Part shown: piece by piece, positions 1-8,873 of the stretch | Layout of the letters: every line of letters starts with the position of its first letter | How positions within the stretch are numbered: the first letter of the stretch is position 1 | Source: Vibrio sp. HDW18 | GTDB lineage: Bacteria; Pseudomonadota; Gammaproteobacteria; Enterobacterales; Vibrionaceae | Direction of reading: 5' to 3' | Length of the DNA stretch: 64,000 nucleotides | Assembly (NCBI RefSeq): GCF_011306175.1 | Contig: NZ_CP049913.1 | Location: 930,001-994,000, forward strand | The notes under the pieces: model-generated | What the model saw: the letters and a program-made list of their open reading frames with translations, nothing else | Databases searched by the model: none | Told to the model about the DNA's origin: nothing | Translations under genes and position numbers: made by a program

Positions 1-408
<408 letters not shown>

Positions 409-481
409 ATTGCAGTATAAACATGGAGCGAAACCCACAATTTCTCACCAAGTCGATACTTAAGGCGACCAAAACCCGCGC

Positions 482-3400
482 TTACTGACCACTCAGCCGG
501 GTTTCACCACGGAAAATGATCTTATCATTGCCGCGATGGATCCCAAAGGTCACCACTGCCGATGGATCCTCATCGCCACGCGCAAACCAGTTGTACTGTA
601 GCCAAGGTTGAGAAGTGTATTGCGTGCCGCAGCGAACCCCCTCGTCACCCACCTGTGGAGAACGCTTGTTATCATCGAGGTTCGTTTGCTCATTATCCAA
701 ACGCAGCCAAAAACGGATTTGTTCGCGTAAGCCTTGAGCATCTTGGATGGCATGAGGCTCAGCCACGAGCTGTTTACTCTGCCCTTGCGCGACGTTAGTC
801 CATGGCGGCGTATCGGAGCCGCTCAGTTCGGCGTTCGAAGAGTTACTGGGTGACGGCCACAGCGTTTGTTGACAAATATAGTATTTAGGCGTGGCGTAAA
901 CCGATCCAGAATCATCGCGATTGGTGATAAATCGGCTACCTTGCCAATATTCAACCCGCAGCGGGACAGCAATTTGACTGACTGAGGTGCCGCCGACATC
1001 CTCCATCACCATGCGTCCATAGCGAATATCGGGCTGAGTTGCAAAGCTTTTGCCCGTATCAATCAGCGTGCCTGATGATTTGAGATCCAAATCTGGCTCG
1101 ATAAAATCGACCCCATCCACTTTATCCGAAACACGTAAACCAAATCCGCTTTGGTAAGGGCCATCAGCGACGGTGGTATAAGGCACATCTGCCACTTTAT
1201 ATTTTAAAAACTTAAAATGGCTGGTGACAAATAATTGCGCTTCTGACCACTTGCTCGCGTCAGTCTCAGAACCATCCCACAGCTGCGAGGCATAGCCCTC
1301 GACTCGAGTATCCCATTCGTTTCCATCACTATCCACCGCCAGCAACTTCACATCTGCGATCAATTCATCAGCAAATTGACTGTAATTACGTGTAGGTTCT
1401 CCACCTGTATTCTGAGCTTCCACAACAAAGCGGTAAGGAATGAGTTGATCCATATACACGAAATTATTGTGGTCAGTAGCATAATCCCAATCGTTGCTGA
1501 TAATTTTCAGCCAAGCCGGATAAAAACGGCCAATCTGGCGATAACCCAGTTGGGTACAGTTATACCATGCAGCTAAGCCACTCGGCGCTTCACATTCAGC
1601 ATCATACCCAGCCATAGCAGCCATCACTTTTAAGCTGCCCACATCGCTCCAATATAGATGGGAAAAGAGATATTTTTGATTGCTATTTACTCGATCTTTG
1701 CTTAATCCCTCTTCGTCGGAGGACATCAGCAAATCACTCGATCGCGGTTCAGTGGGAGAAGCAACCACACTCGACAATTGCACCAACTTATTCGTTTGCT
1801 CATTGCTATCGTCTTTAATAAAAAAGTTGCTGGTGAACTTTGCTTCCTTGCATAACTTGCCAGTCGATAGTATTTCTCCTGTGGTAAGCCCATCCTCCTG
1901 ATATTTAATCGGTATGACCTGTGCATCAAACGCCTGCCCTGCGGCTAAAAATCCTGGTCCTTCAGAAGATGTCCCCGTCGCGCGATCAAGATCGGTATTT
2001 TCAGTAGAGCAGATTGTAAAGGTCCACGGACGAGAGTAGACCGAAAAACTGCCTTTTAGGCTTGCTTTGCCGTCGATGGGGCAATCATCTCCCAACGCTG
2101 AGCAATCAAAACTGGCATCTTCCAATGCCACGGTTTGGTGGCCTGAGTCTTCCATCGTCAGTTCACTATTGGCAACCCCTTGAGTAAACAGGGGAGTGAA
2201 AGTCAGATCTCCCTGCGCCTCGGCCGAGCTTGGCGCAACCCAAGCCGAGCGGACCTGCGGCGTGCCATTGTAGTTAACATCCACCACATTGCCGCCATCA
2301 TTACAGGCGAGCACTTTCACCTCGACCGCTTGTGGTTTATTGGCAATCACATATTGGTCTTTGGCCGCAAATTTATACGGCACAAAGTGATAAGTACCGG
2401 TGACGTTACTGCTACTCCCTTGCGGGTTAAGCACGCCCTCGATTGGCACAATTTGACTGCCACTCCCTTTAGGAAGGCTTAAACTAAACCACAGCTCACC
2501 GTTGGCGTTGGGTTTGTAACTGCCACTTCCGCCAGTGCCTTTGCCATCCACTAGGGTTAAATTGGCGTTAGCCGGCTTGGTGATGTTAATCGTACCGCTA
2601 AAGCTGCCGGTTGACTGACCTTTGCTGTCTTGTACTTGAAATTTAAGCCGCTGGGTTTGGCAAATAAGACTGTAATCATGTGTTGGGGTGAGCTGTAATT
2701 GGTAATTATCCTTTCCACCAATGCAGGAGCTTTTGCCAATGATTTTGGCGTTATTTTTCAAGGTAAGGTGATTGGTTGTTACCGCGCCATACATATTGAC
2801 AGGGTTATTAAAAGCGATGGACTTGGCCACAAATAAACCATAAAAATTTACTTGCGCCGTATTAAATATAATTTCAGCTTCTGGTCCGTAGAGGTAAAAA
2901 TCATCAGGATAATAGGTGGTAACCAATCTGGCAGAATTATGTATTTCAAATTTTTCTTTTATATTTATTTTTACTTTTTCTGCAATATTTAACTCTGAAC
3001 TCTGCGGCGCAATATTAAAAGAACCAAACGTGAACTCTCCATCTTTATCAAAAAGTGTTTGCACGCTACCACTCGTCACTTCATATTTTTCAATTTTAAG
3101 CCCATATAGTGCTGATGATAAAGCGAACTTAACAATAATTTTGCTTGCATGGTTATTAATAATGATGAGTTCCTTTACATCAGACTTTATAGTGACTTCT
3201 CTACTCTCATCGGATAAAACCCTACTAACACAATATGGTGATGAGTTATCTTCAGGACAAACTTTTAATAAATTATTTGGATTGGTATCATTTATCGAAC
3301 CATTTTGTAAATTAAGATTTATTTTCGAGGTAAATAAAATCGAACTATTTGGCAAAGGGATCGGAGCCAGAACTTTGGCACTACGATTACCTGGGTAGCA

Positions 3401-3742
3401 GCCTCTTATTTTATTGCTCGATATTTCACCACAAGCTATCGTGTTAGGGTTTTGGTACGCCATCCATGTATCACTTACACTATCAAACCCAACCCTCAGG
3501 TTGTCCCATTCATTTCCATACTGGCCTTGAGAATAGGTGAAAATATTTGCCGGATCACTAAGGTAACCGTCTGACCAACCGGTAATTTGAGAAGTTGTAT
3601 TGGTTAACTCAAGCTTGCTAGCTTGAGTTGAAATCCAACTCTGAGCCGGCTCAGGGAAATATTGGCACATATTAGCTGCACCAACAGATAAAGGTAAGAT
3701 AAATAGACTAACCGTTAGTGGCCATAATAACCTCACGTTCAT
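482..3742 (-). CDS. mshQ: MSHA biogenesis protein MshQ (large secreted pilus-associated protein)
   Basis: This is the last and largest gene of the MSHA pilin cluster, about 1086 residues. It begins with a signal peptide (hydrophobic LLWPLTVSLFILPLSVGAA), so the product is exported. The body is Cys-containing and rich in beta-prone, Asn/Ser/Thr-rich segments, as in large non-pilin surface proteins of the MshQ family; the C-terminal half resembles the DUF6701 region of that family. I prefer the ATG at 3742 because AAGGAG lies 5 nt upstream; a GTG at 3748 is also in frame. It lies 2 bp after mshP. A role as tip adhesin is an inference from size, position and secretion; its exact function is not visible here. 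Confidence 0.88.
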   Translation of the reverse strand: MNVRLLWPLTVSLFILPLSVGAANMCQYFPEPAQSWISTQASKLELTNTTSQITGWSDGYLSDPANIFTYSQGQYGNEWDNLRVGFDSVSDTWMAYQNPNTIACGEISSNKIRGCYPGNRSAKVLAPIPLPNSSILFTSKINLNLQNGSINDTNPNNLLKVCPEDNSSPYCVSRVLSDESREVTIKSDVKELIIINNHASKIIVKFALSSALYGLKIEKYEVTSGSVQTLFDKDGEFTFGSFNIAPQSSELNIAEKVKINIKEKFEIHNSARLVTTYYPDDFYLYGPEAEIIFNTAQVNFYGLFVAKSIAFNNPVNMYGAVTTNHLTLKNNAKIIGKSSCIGGKDNYQLQLTPTHDYSLICQTQRLKFQVQDSKGQSTGSFSGTINITKPANANLTLVDGKGTGGSGSYKPNANGELWFSLSLPKGSGSQIVPIEGVLNPQGSSSNVTGTYHFVPYKFAAKDQYVIANKPQAVEVKVLACNDGGNVVDVNYNGTPQVRSAWVAPSSAEAQGDLTFTPLFTQGVANSELTMEDSGHQTVALEDASFDCSALGDDCPIDGKASLKGSFSVYSRPWTFTICSTENTDLDRATGTSSEGPGFLAAGQAFDAQVIPIKYQEDGLTTGEILSTGKLCKEAKFTSNFFIKDDSNEQTNKLVQLSSVVASPTEPRSSDLLMSSDEEGLSKDRVNSNQKYLFSHLYWSDVGSLKVMAAMAGYDAECEAPSGLAAWYNCTQLGYRQIGRFYPAWLKIISNDWDYATDHNNFVYMDQLIPYRFVVEAQNTGGEPTRNYSQFADELIADVKLLAVDSDGNEWDTRVEGYASQLWDGSETDASKWSEAQLFVTSHFKFLKYKVADVPYTTVADGPYQSGFGLRVSDKVDGVDFIEPDLDLKSSGTLIDTGKSFATQPDIRYGRMVMEDVGGTSVSQIAVPLRVEYWQGSRFITNRDDSGSVYATPKYYICQQTLWPSPSNSSNAELSGSDTPPWTNVAQGQSKQLVAEPHAIQDAQGLREQIRFWLRLDNEQTNLDDNKRSPQVGDEGVRCGTQYTSQPWLQYNWFARGDEDPSAVVTFGIHRGNDKIIFRGETRLSGQ

Positions 3743-3744
3743 CC

Positions 3745-4170
3745 TCACTCCTTCACCACCACTTGTTGTGCCCGCTCGACTTGATGCACTCCTGAGCCGC
3801 AGCGGACACGGTTTTCAAGTTGAAATAGGCTTTGGTCATCTAATTGGCCTAACGATCGGCAGCTCACTGCTGCCGAGCACCCCGGATACTTGGCAATCAA
3901 GCCATCAATAGTCATTTGCAGGGCTGCGTTATCGGCACACACCGAACGAACGGCTGACGAGGCATTGAGCGGGTAAAATTGGGTTAATGCCAGCTCATTT
4001 AACGAATGGGCGGCAAACCATGCCTGTGTGCCTAGCACATCGCGCGATAAGGCATCCTGATTTGACCATTCGATGCGGCTTAAGGCGGCAGCGAGAAAGC
4101 CCATCACCACAATCACAAAAATTGCCACTAGGTACAAATTACCAGCCTGTTTTTTGATATTACGGGACAT
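3745..4170 (-). CDS. mshP: MSHA minor pilin-like protein MshP
   Basis: A 141-residue protein with a short basic leader (MSRNIKKQAG) followed by a hydrophobic helix (LYLVAIFVIVVMGFLAAAL), as in PilX/GspK-type minor pilins. It lacks the usual Phe+1 and Glu+5 of the pilin signature: the residue after Gly is Asn. The frame is open upstream to 4317 but that extension lies inside mshO. The ATG at 4170 gives the right leader, has AGGTG upstream, and overlaps the mshO end by 11 bp. It probably sits at the pilus tip or primes assembly, by analogy with PilX/GspK. Confidence 0.88.
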   Translation of the reverse strand: MSRNIKKQAGNLYLVAIFVIVVMGFLAAALSRIEWSNQDALSRDVLGTQAWFAAHSLNELALTQFYPLNASSAVRSVCADNAALQMTIDGLIAKYPGCSAAVSCRSLGQLDDQSLFQLENRVRCGSGVHQVERAQQVVVKE

Positions 4171-4876
4171 TGAGCACCTGTACATCTTGTTCAAAATCAC
4201 TGCGCTCGCCATTTTGCGCAAGGCTAAGCGATAAATGCACCACCCCACCGCGCTGCAAGCTGGGATCGGCGTAGCTAAATTGGCCAGCGACCACACTATC
4301 GGCGACCTGTATGCCATTGCGGGTCATCGTATGCGCTGCTGGCCTATCCCCTGCGAAGTTAAGGCAATATTCAACGGCATCACGGTACAGATAAAAACGC
4401 CGACCGACCGATTGACTGGCAAGTGGCTTGACTAAATTGATGTGGGTTGCACTACCGCTCAAAGTGAGCGTCGTCTCAGAGTCAAACTCACTATAGTGGG
4501 TGGGGTTAATTATCATCTTTAACCCAGTAAAATCGAGCCCTGCACTATCGCCTGTGTGGTTACCCACCACAAACGACAGTTGCTGACTATCCTTAGCCTC
4601 TAAATGATAAAAACCCGAATAGACAATTGGATAAAAACGCAAACACTGCTGGCTGCCGCTTTCGGTAATGGCAAAGCTATTGGGCACCGCATGGCGCACT
4701 TCGCGCGCTATTTTTTCGAGCACAAATTTGGCTTGAGTTTGGATGCGCTGGCGAGCGACCGTATCGGCATAACCTCGGCTGCCGAGCTCAACAAAACCGG
4801 CGATACCGAGCACTAAAATCGAGCCGATGATGATGGTTAAGATCATCTCAATCAGAGTAAAACCGCGCATGCGCAT
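4160..4876 (-). CDS. mshO: MSHA minor pilin MshO
   Basis: A 238-residue prepilin with leader MRMRG and the mature N-terminus FTLIEMILTIIIGSILVLGIAG, the canonical type IV pilin helix with Glu at +5. The prepilin peptidase is expected to cut after Gly5 and methylate the Phe. The globular part holds few cysteines. The ATG at 4876 has GGGGGA 7 nt upstream. It shares one base with the mshD stop (TGATG), which suggests translational coupling. It resembles the larger PilW/GspJ class of minor pilin, so a place in the initiation complex is inferred. Confidence 0.92.
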   Translation of the reverse strand: MRMRGFTLIEMILTIIIGSILVLGIAGFVELGSRGYADTVARQRIQTQAKFVLEKIAREVRHAVPNSFAITESGSQQCLRFYPIVYSGFYHLEAKDSQQLSFVVGNHTGDSAGLDFTGLKMIINPTHYSEFDSETTLTLSGSATHINLVKPLASQSVGRRFYLYRDAVEYCLNFAGDRPAAHTMTRNGIQVADSVVAGQFSYADPSLQRGGVVHLSLSLAQNGERSDFEQDVQVLNVP

Positions 4877-5445
4877 CAGTAATTCCCCCGATAAGCCACA
4901 AAGCGATAGCGGCCATAGCGGCCAGTATCGACTTCTAGCTCAATCCGTTTCAGATCGGTTACCGAGCTGACCGGTGCAAAGGCTGGGTTGACATACGAGA
5001 CCTCGATCAACACGGTAAAATGACGATAATTGGCCGTAATATCGTCACCCAAAATATTGCTCAGTGAATACGCGTTTTGCGAGCCGCATTGGCTCGCATC
5101 ATCGGCGTACCAGCAGCCGATATAATCATCGACATCATTAAAATCCGCCGGCGAGCTTTCCCCTTCACGACCGAGGTGGGTTGAACACTCTAAAATCGCG
5201 GCATCGGGCTTAGGCTCGCCGCAGCGCCATGCGCCGCCATCAAAATCACTCTTTTGATCAAAGCCGCGTGCCAAAATTTGGCTCATCACGCTTTGGCCTA
5301 AATTGGCCGCACGCATTTGATAATGCGGCGTGGCAGAGCGCTCAATCTGCGGGTATAAAAAGCTCACCAGCACCAGCATGGCAAAGCCCATGATCACAAT
5401 TGCGACAATGCTTTCAATTAAGGTAAAGCCGTTATTCGCTTTCAT
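4876..5445 (-). CDS. mshD: MSHA minor pilin MshD
   Basis: A prepilin of 189 residues when started at the ATG at 5445: leader MKANNG, then FTLIESIVAIVIMGFAMLVLV with Glu+5. The frame extends upstream to 5487, but only the internal start gives a normal six-residue leader, and it makes an ATGA overlap with the mshC stop. The mature domain contains several cysteines (CGEPK, CSTHLG, CWYADDASQC) that could form disulfides. The class is PilV/GspI-like. It is co-transcribed with mshC and mshO. Confidence 0.92.
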   Translation of the reverse strand: MKANNGFTLIESIVAIVIMGFAMLVLVSFLYPQIERSATPHYQMRAANLGQSVMSQILARGFDQKSDFDGGAWRCGEPKPDAAILECSTHLGREGESSPADFNDVDDYIGCWYADDASQCGSQNAYSLSNILGDDITANYRHFTVLIEVSYVNPAFAPVSSVTDLKRIELEVDTGRYGRYRFVAYRGNY

Positions 5446-5933
5446 TGGCACAGCCCTTTGGCCACATAACCTTGTTGATTGATACACAGCGTAGCCGTGC
5501 TGTCTGGCGCGTGAATGGTGATGATCAGCGGTATAGCGGAAGATGGCGGATTACCCAGCAAATCAAACGGTAAAACGGAATCGGTTAATGCAGGTTGGGT
5601 GGTAAAGGTCAGCAGCTTAGCCCGCAGCACATCACTGCGCGGTTCGTGACTTGCGCTATTGCAGCCCGCAACCGAGCCTAAACAATCACTGCGGATCGCC
5701 AACACAGAGTGGCCATTGGCGAGCTGCGCATCATCGGCCAAATTGGATTGCATGCGGCTGACTTGAATTTGGCGAATGATCGAGATCGCCTGCTCTTGGG
5801 CGGTAAACGCCGCAAAGCTGCCAACCCCAACAAAGCGGCTGGCGGCATAGGCAGACAGTACCCCGAGTAGGATAATCACCACCAGCAGTTCAATTAAGGT
5901 AAAGGCTTTATGGCGCGTCATAGGGCAAGACAT
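5442..5933 (-). CDS. mshC: MSHA minor pilin MshC
   Basis: A 163-residue prepilin with mature N-terminus FTLIELLVVIILLGVLSAYAA. The residue before the cleavage site is Ala (MTRHKA) rather than the usual Gly, which prepilin peptidases tolerate. Two starts are possible, 5933 (MSCPMTRHKA) and 5921 (MTRHKA); neither has a strong ribosome site, and I keep the longer one with low certainty. Cysteine pairs in the C-terminal half (CLGSVAGC, CINQQG...LC) probably make disulfides. It is separated from mshA by a strong hairpin. It is probably an FimT/GspH-type minor pilin. Confidence 0.9.
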   Translation of the reverse strand: MSCPMTRHKAFTLIELLVVIILLGVLSAYAASRFVGVGSFAAFTAQEQAISIIRQIQVSRMQSNLADDAQLANGHSVLAIRSDCLGSVAGCNSASHEPRSDVLRAKLLTFTTQPALTDSVLPFDLLGNPPSSAIPLIITIHAPDSTATLCINQQGYVAKGLCQ

Positions 5934-5947
5934 ACCGCAATTCGTTT

Positions 5948-5980
5948 AAAAATAAAGTCAGCGAAGCTGACTTTATTTTT
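5948..5980 (-). terminator. Hairpin directly after mshA (attenuating terminator)
   Basis: A perfect 15-bp inverted repeat with a 3-nt loop (GTCAGC-TTC-GCTGAC core, A/T-rich base) starts 10 bp after the mshA stop. Read on the minus strand it ends in a run of Us, so it looks like an intrinsic terminator. Genes downstream (mshC-mshQ) follow at once with no obvious new promoter, so partial termination is the likely role. Confidence 0.8.
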
Positions 5981-5990
5981 ACGGCTTGAA

Positions 5991-6464
5991 TTAACAGCCG
6001 CTAGATTCAACTGCTGCTTTAGCTGCAGCACTGACGGCAGTTCCAGTTGCTGGGCTGTACAGGACATAACATTTCCCAGTTTGGATATCGCTTACTTGTG
6101 GTGGCGTCTCAACTTTAAATACCACATATAGAGTTTCATTTGTTGTGTCTGGCACACTGGTCCAGTCAGAATCGAGTCCCACTACCGCAGCACCAATACC
6201 ATCCTCGGCTGCCGTTGGGTAGCCAAATGCAGTTTTAATAGTATCCACTTCACTATTATCTACTGTTTCTACGCCATTAATCGCGGCTTTGCCATAGACA
6301 ATCCCGGCAGCGCCATCGATTGCGCCTTTTAAGCCTTGCAGTGAGGCAATACGTGCATCTTTTTGCAAGTTAAGGAAACGGGGGGCGGCAGTCACGGCCA
6401 AAATACCTAAAATGACAATTACCACCACCAACTCAATTAAGGTGAAACCAGTGTGTTTTTTCAT
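5991..6464 (-). CDS. mshA: MSHA major pilin MshA
   Basis: The main subunit of the mannose-sensitive haemagglutinin pilus, 157 residues. Leader MKKHTG is followed by [24 protein letters not shown], the type IVa pilin helix. Two cysteines near the C-terminus (GKCYVLYS and the terminal SSGC) should form the disulfide-bonded D-region. The Ala-rich, polar globular domain is typical of MshA, which varies greatly between strains. A GAGAG ribosome site precedes the ATG. A 95-bp AT-rich gap separates it from mshB and may hold its own promoter; I cannot point to the boxes. Confidence 0.97.
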   Translation of the reverse strand: MKKHTGFTLIELVVVIVILGILAVTAAPRFLNLQKDARIASLQGLKGAIDGAAGIVYGKAAINGVETVDNSEVDTIKTAFGYPTAAEDGIGAAVVGLDSDWTSVPDTTNETLYVVFKVETPPQVSDIQTGKCYVLYSPATGTAVSAAAKAAVESSGC

Positions 6465-6559
6465 TGTTACGCTCTCTCTTTTTAAAAGTGAATACTTAAA
6501 TACATAAATAATGGAAGGTAAAAACTTAAAGCTAAATATCTACAGACGGATCTGCCGCC

Positions 6560-7108
6560 TTACTGCAAAGTAACGGTCACTCGACCGGTTTTTATTTCAT
6601 ACACAAATTGATGTTGGCTGCCGCGCTCATTTTGCTGATAAGTGCAAGTCACCGCACTGGTATCGGCTCTCGCCGCATATTTGTAATTGCTGCTGCTCGC
6701 CACTTGCGCTGCTGTGCCAACTTGCGGCGGGTTTTGCAGCAAATTTTCCATCAAATCAATGCAGGCTTGATCGGTAATTTGGGCTGAATAGCTCGCATTG
6801 TCGGTATTGAGCCCAAGCGGATAACCATCACGATAGCCATCGGTTGCAGAACTGGTTAACCAAAACTCGACCCCGTCATAATTAATCGCGGGCCATTGGT
6901 TAACCAATGGCCGCGCTTTGGCTTCCCACTGGGCACGTGCCGAGAGCACGCCGGTGGCAAAGCCGCCCGCGACTCCTTCAATGCTGGCTTTTTTGGCTTC
7001 ATCGGTGACATCGAGAAAACGAGGCAAAGCCGCGACGGCCAGTAACCCGACCACCACAATCACGATCACCAGCTCGACCAACGAAAAGCCTTGTTGTGTT
7101 TTTTTCAT
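6560..7108 (-). CDS. mshB: MSHA pilin protein MshB
   Basis: A 182-residue prepilin: leader MKKTQQG, then FSLVELVIVIVVVGLLAVAALPRF with Glu+5. It resembles MshA in its helix and the PRFLDV segment but has a different globular domain. It is the first gene of the pilin half of the locus, downstream of an 87-bp gap after mshF that may hold the promoter for mshB and following genes. A minor or priming subunit role is inferred from its position and from the family. Confidence 0.93.
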   Translation of the reverse strand: MKKTQQGFSLVELVIVIVVVGLLAVAALPRFLDVTDEAKKASIEGVAGGFATGVLSARAQWEAKARPLVNQWPAINYDGVEFWLTSSATDGYRDGYPLGLNTDNASYSAQITDQACIDLMENLLQNPPQVGTAAQVASSSNYKYAARADTSAVTCTYQQNERGSQHQFVYEIKTGRVTVTLQ

Positions 7109-7176
7109 ATATTTAACTCACTTAGCCAACCTATGTGGGCTTTATAGGCATTTTTTAACATATTCAGCGTCCGCTG

Positions 7177-7194
7177 TGTAGGAAAAAACCTACA
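7177..7194 (-). other. Small hairpin in the mshF-mshB gap
   Basis: TGTAGG and CCTACA flank a six-base A/T loop just after the mshF stop, at the junction between the assembly genes and the pilin genes. It is a short stem; it could slow or end read-through from mshF, or protect the mshB 5' end. There is no further support. Confidence 0.35.
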
Positions 7195-7195
7195 A

Positions 7196-7639
7196 CTAAA
7201 GTTTAAGATAAACCGCAAAGTGCCCCGCCCTGAGTTCGACACTCAGTTGAGCACTGACGCCATACTGATAAGTGCAGCGATAGCCCTGCGCAAAATCCAC
7301 ACTGGTGACACTCGGCATCTGGGCTAATATCTGCCTTTGTGGATTCAGCAGCGCCAACAGCGCATGACAATCGACTCGCTGATCTTGAGTCGGAAACAGC
7401 CAGCCGTGCTGCACGGCAATCCAGTCTTGGCCAAGGTAAAGCTGCGGTGGCCTATCTTGCAAAATCCACTGCTGCTTATAGCGATTGGCCTGTTCAGTGA
7501 TGCGCAGCCCCGCCAGCTCAAGCGCGGTATGCTCAGCATCGTTCGAGAGTGCACGCCAAGCGGTGATCAGCGCACTGAGCAGCACCAACACTAATAACCA
7601 CCATATCGTTAAGCACGCACGCCTTGCTCCACTGCGCAT
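7196..7639 (-). CDS. mshF: MSHA biogenesis protein MshF
   Basis: A 147-residue protein with one N-terminal membrane helix (LTIWWLLVLVLLSALITAW) after a short basic segment, and a periplasmic domain behind it. It has no prepilin cleavage motif, unlike the genes that follow. The start shares one base with the mshG stop (TAATG), so translation is probably coupled. The family is known from MSHA loci, but its biochemical role is not established; I name it from position and overall form. Confidence 0.85.
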   Translation of the reverse strand: MRSGARRACLTIWWLLVLVLLSALITAWRALSNDAEHTALELAGLRITEQANRYKQQWILQDRPPQLYLGQDWIAVQHGWLFPTQDQRVDCHALLALLNPQRQILAQMPSVTSVDFAQGYRCTYQYGVSAQLSVELRAGHFAVYLKL

Positions 7640-8865
7640 TAACGACCTTTAATGGCATCCATCATGCCCCACATTGGCAAGAAGATCCCAAGTGCGAGCA
7701 CGAGGACCATCGCCGCGACCACCACCAACAAAATTGGCTCAATCCGCGCAGTGAGGGTTTTTAAATCGTAATCGACTTCGCGATCATAAAAATCCGCCAC
7801 TTCGAGCAGTAGCTGATCAATTCGCCCCGTCTCTTCACCGACGGTGATCATCTGGATCACCAGCGGTGTGAAAATCTGTGCGTTAATCGCACTCAATGAC
7901 ACCGCAACGCCCGATTCAATCTCGGCTTTCATCTGCAAAATGCGCAGTTCAAGAAACTTGTTATCAATTGCTTCTGCCGACAAAGCTAAGGATTGGTTCA
8001 GTGGCACCCCAGCCGAGAGCATCAGCGAGAAAGTACGGGCAAAGCGCGAAAGCTGAGCACGATTAATCAAACCGCCGACAACCGGCATACGCAGGCGTAG
8101 CGAATCCCACTTAATTCGCCCTTGCTGGGTCGCGAGCCAAGCGCGAAATGCAAAAAACAGCCCCGCCATCAAGCCGAGCAGCCAGCCCCAGTAGTGAACA
8201 AAAAAATTCGAGGTGGCAATCAAAATGCGCGTGGCCAGTGGCAGATCAACGCCAAAGCGGCTAAACATGCTGGTAAATTGTGGGATCACTTGGGTGTTGA
8301 GAATAAACATCGCGATCACCACAAAACTAATCACAAACACCGGATAACGCATTGCAGTTTTGATCCGCTTGCGAGTTTCGACCTCTTGATCGTAATAGTT
8401 GGCCAGTTGCAATAAAGCCTGATCAAGCCGGCCGGTGTTTTCACCCACTTGGATCATCGACACAAACAGTGGACTGAAGATGCTCGGGTGCAACTGCATC
8501 GACGCCGAAAGATTGCGCCCGTTAGTCAGCTCATTACCCACCGCTTCCAGCGCTTGCTTGAGCTGTGGATTATGGCAGTTTTGGGTTAGGCCACGCATCG
8601 CACGCAGTAGCGGAACCCCAGCTTTGGTTAAGCTGTACATTTGCCGACAAAACATCACCAACACTTCTAGCGGCACCTTGGGAGTAAACCAAGCTTGCCA
8701 ATTGAAGGCTAACTCACTTTTGCCACTACGGCGCTGGGTGATTGACGTGGGCACAATCCCTTTATTGAGCAGCATATCGGCCGCCAGCTCTTCGCTGGCG
8801 GCATCTAACGAGCCAGAGGCTTTACTGCCATTGGCATGTCGTCCCTGATAATGAAAAGTCGCCAT
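7639..8865 (-). CDS. mshG: MSHA inner-membrane platform protein MshG (PilC/GspF family)
   Basis: A 408-residue polytopic protein of the type II secretion F family, the inner-membrane platform that couples the assembly ATPase to pilin extraction. Two repeated cytoplasmic domains are visible: one starts near residue 70 (FCRQMYSLTKAGVPLLRAM) and one near residue 275 (FARTFSLMLSAGVPLNQSL), each with a following GExTGRxDQ-type motif (GENTGRLDQ, GEETGRIDQ). Three membrane helices lie near residues 175-195, 220-240 and 380-400. It follows mshE by 8 bp, the usual ATPase-platform pairing. Confidence 0.95.
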   Translation of the reverse strand: MATFHYQGRHANGSKASGSLDAASEELAADMLLNKGIVPTSITQRRSGKSELAFNWQAWFTPKVPLEVLVMFCRQMYSLTKAGVPLLRAMRGLTQNCHNPQLKQALEAVGNELTNGRNLSASMQLHPSIFSPLFVSMIQVGENTGRLDQALLQLANYYDQEVETRKRIKTAMRYPVFVISFVVIAMFILNTQVIPQFTSMFSRFGVDLPLATRILIATSNFFVHYWGWLLGLMAGLFFAFRAWLATQQGRIKWDSLRLRMPVVGGLINRAQLSRFARTFSLMLSAGVPLNQSLALSAEAIDNKFLELRILQMKAEIESGVAVSLSAINAQIFTPLVIQMITVGEETGRIDQLLLEVADFYDREVDYDLKTLTARIEPILLVVVAAMVLVLALGIFLPMWGMMDAIKGR

Positions 8866-8873
8866 GCCTACTC

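Noticed and set aside
2916-3398. A 160-codon plus-strand frame inside mshQ
   Set aside because: It is antisense to mshQ, has no ribosome site or recognisable domain, and comes from AT-rich sequence in that part of mshQ.
3745-4317. A 190-residue MshP starting at 4317
   Set aside because: The extra 49 residues overlap mshO in another frame and hide the prepilin-like leader; the start at 4170 fits.
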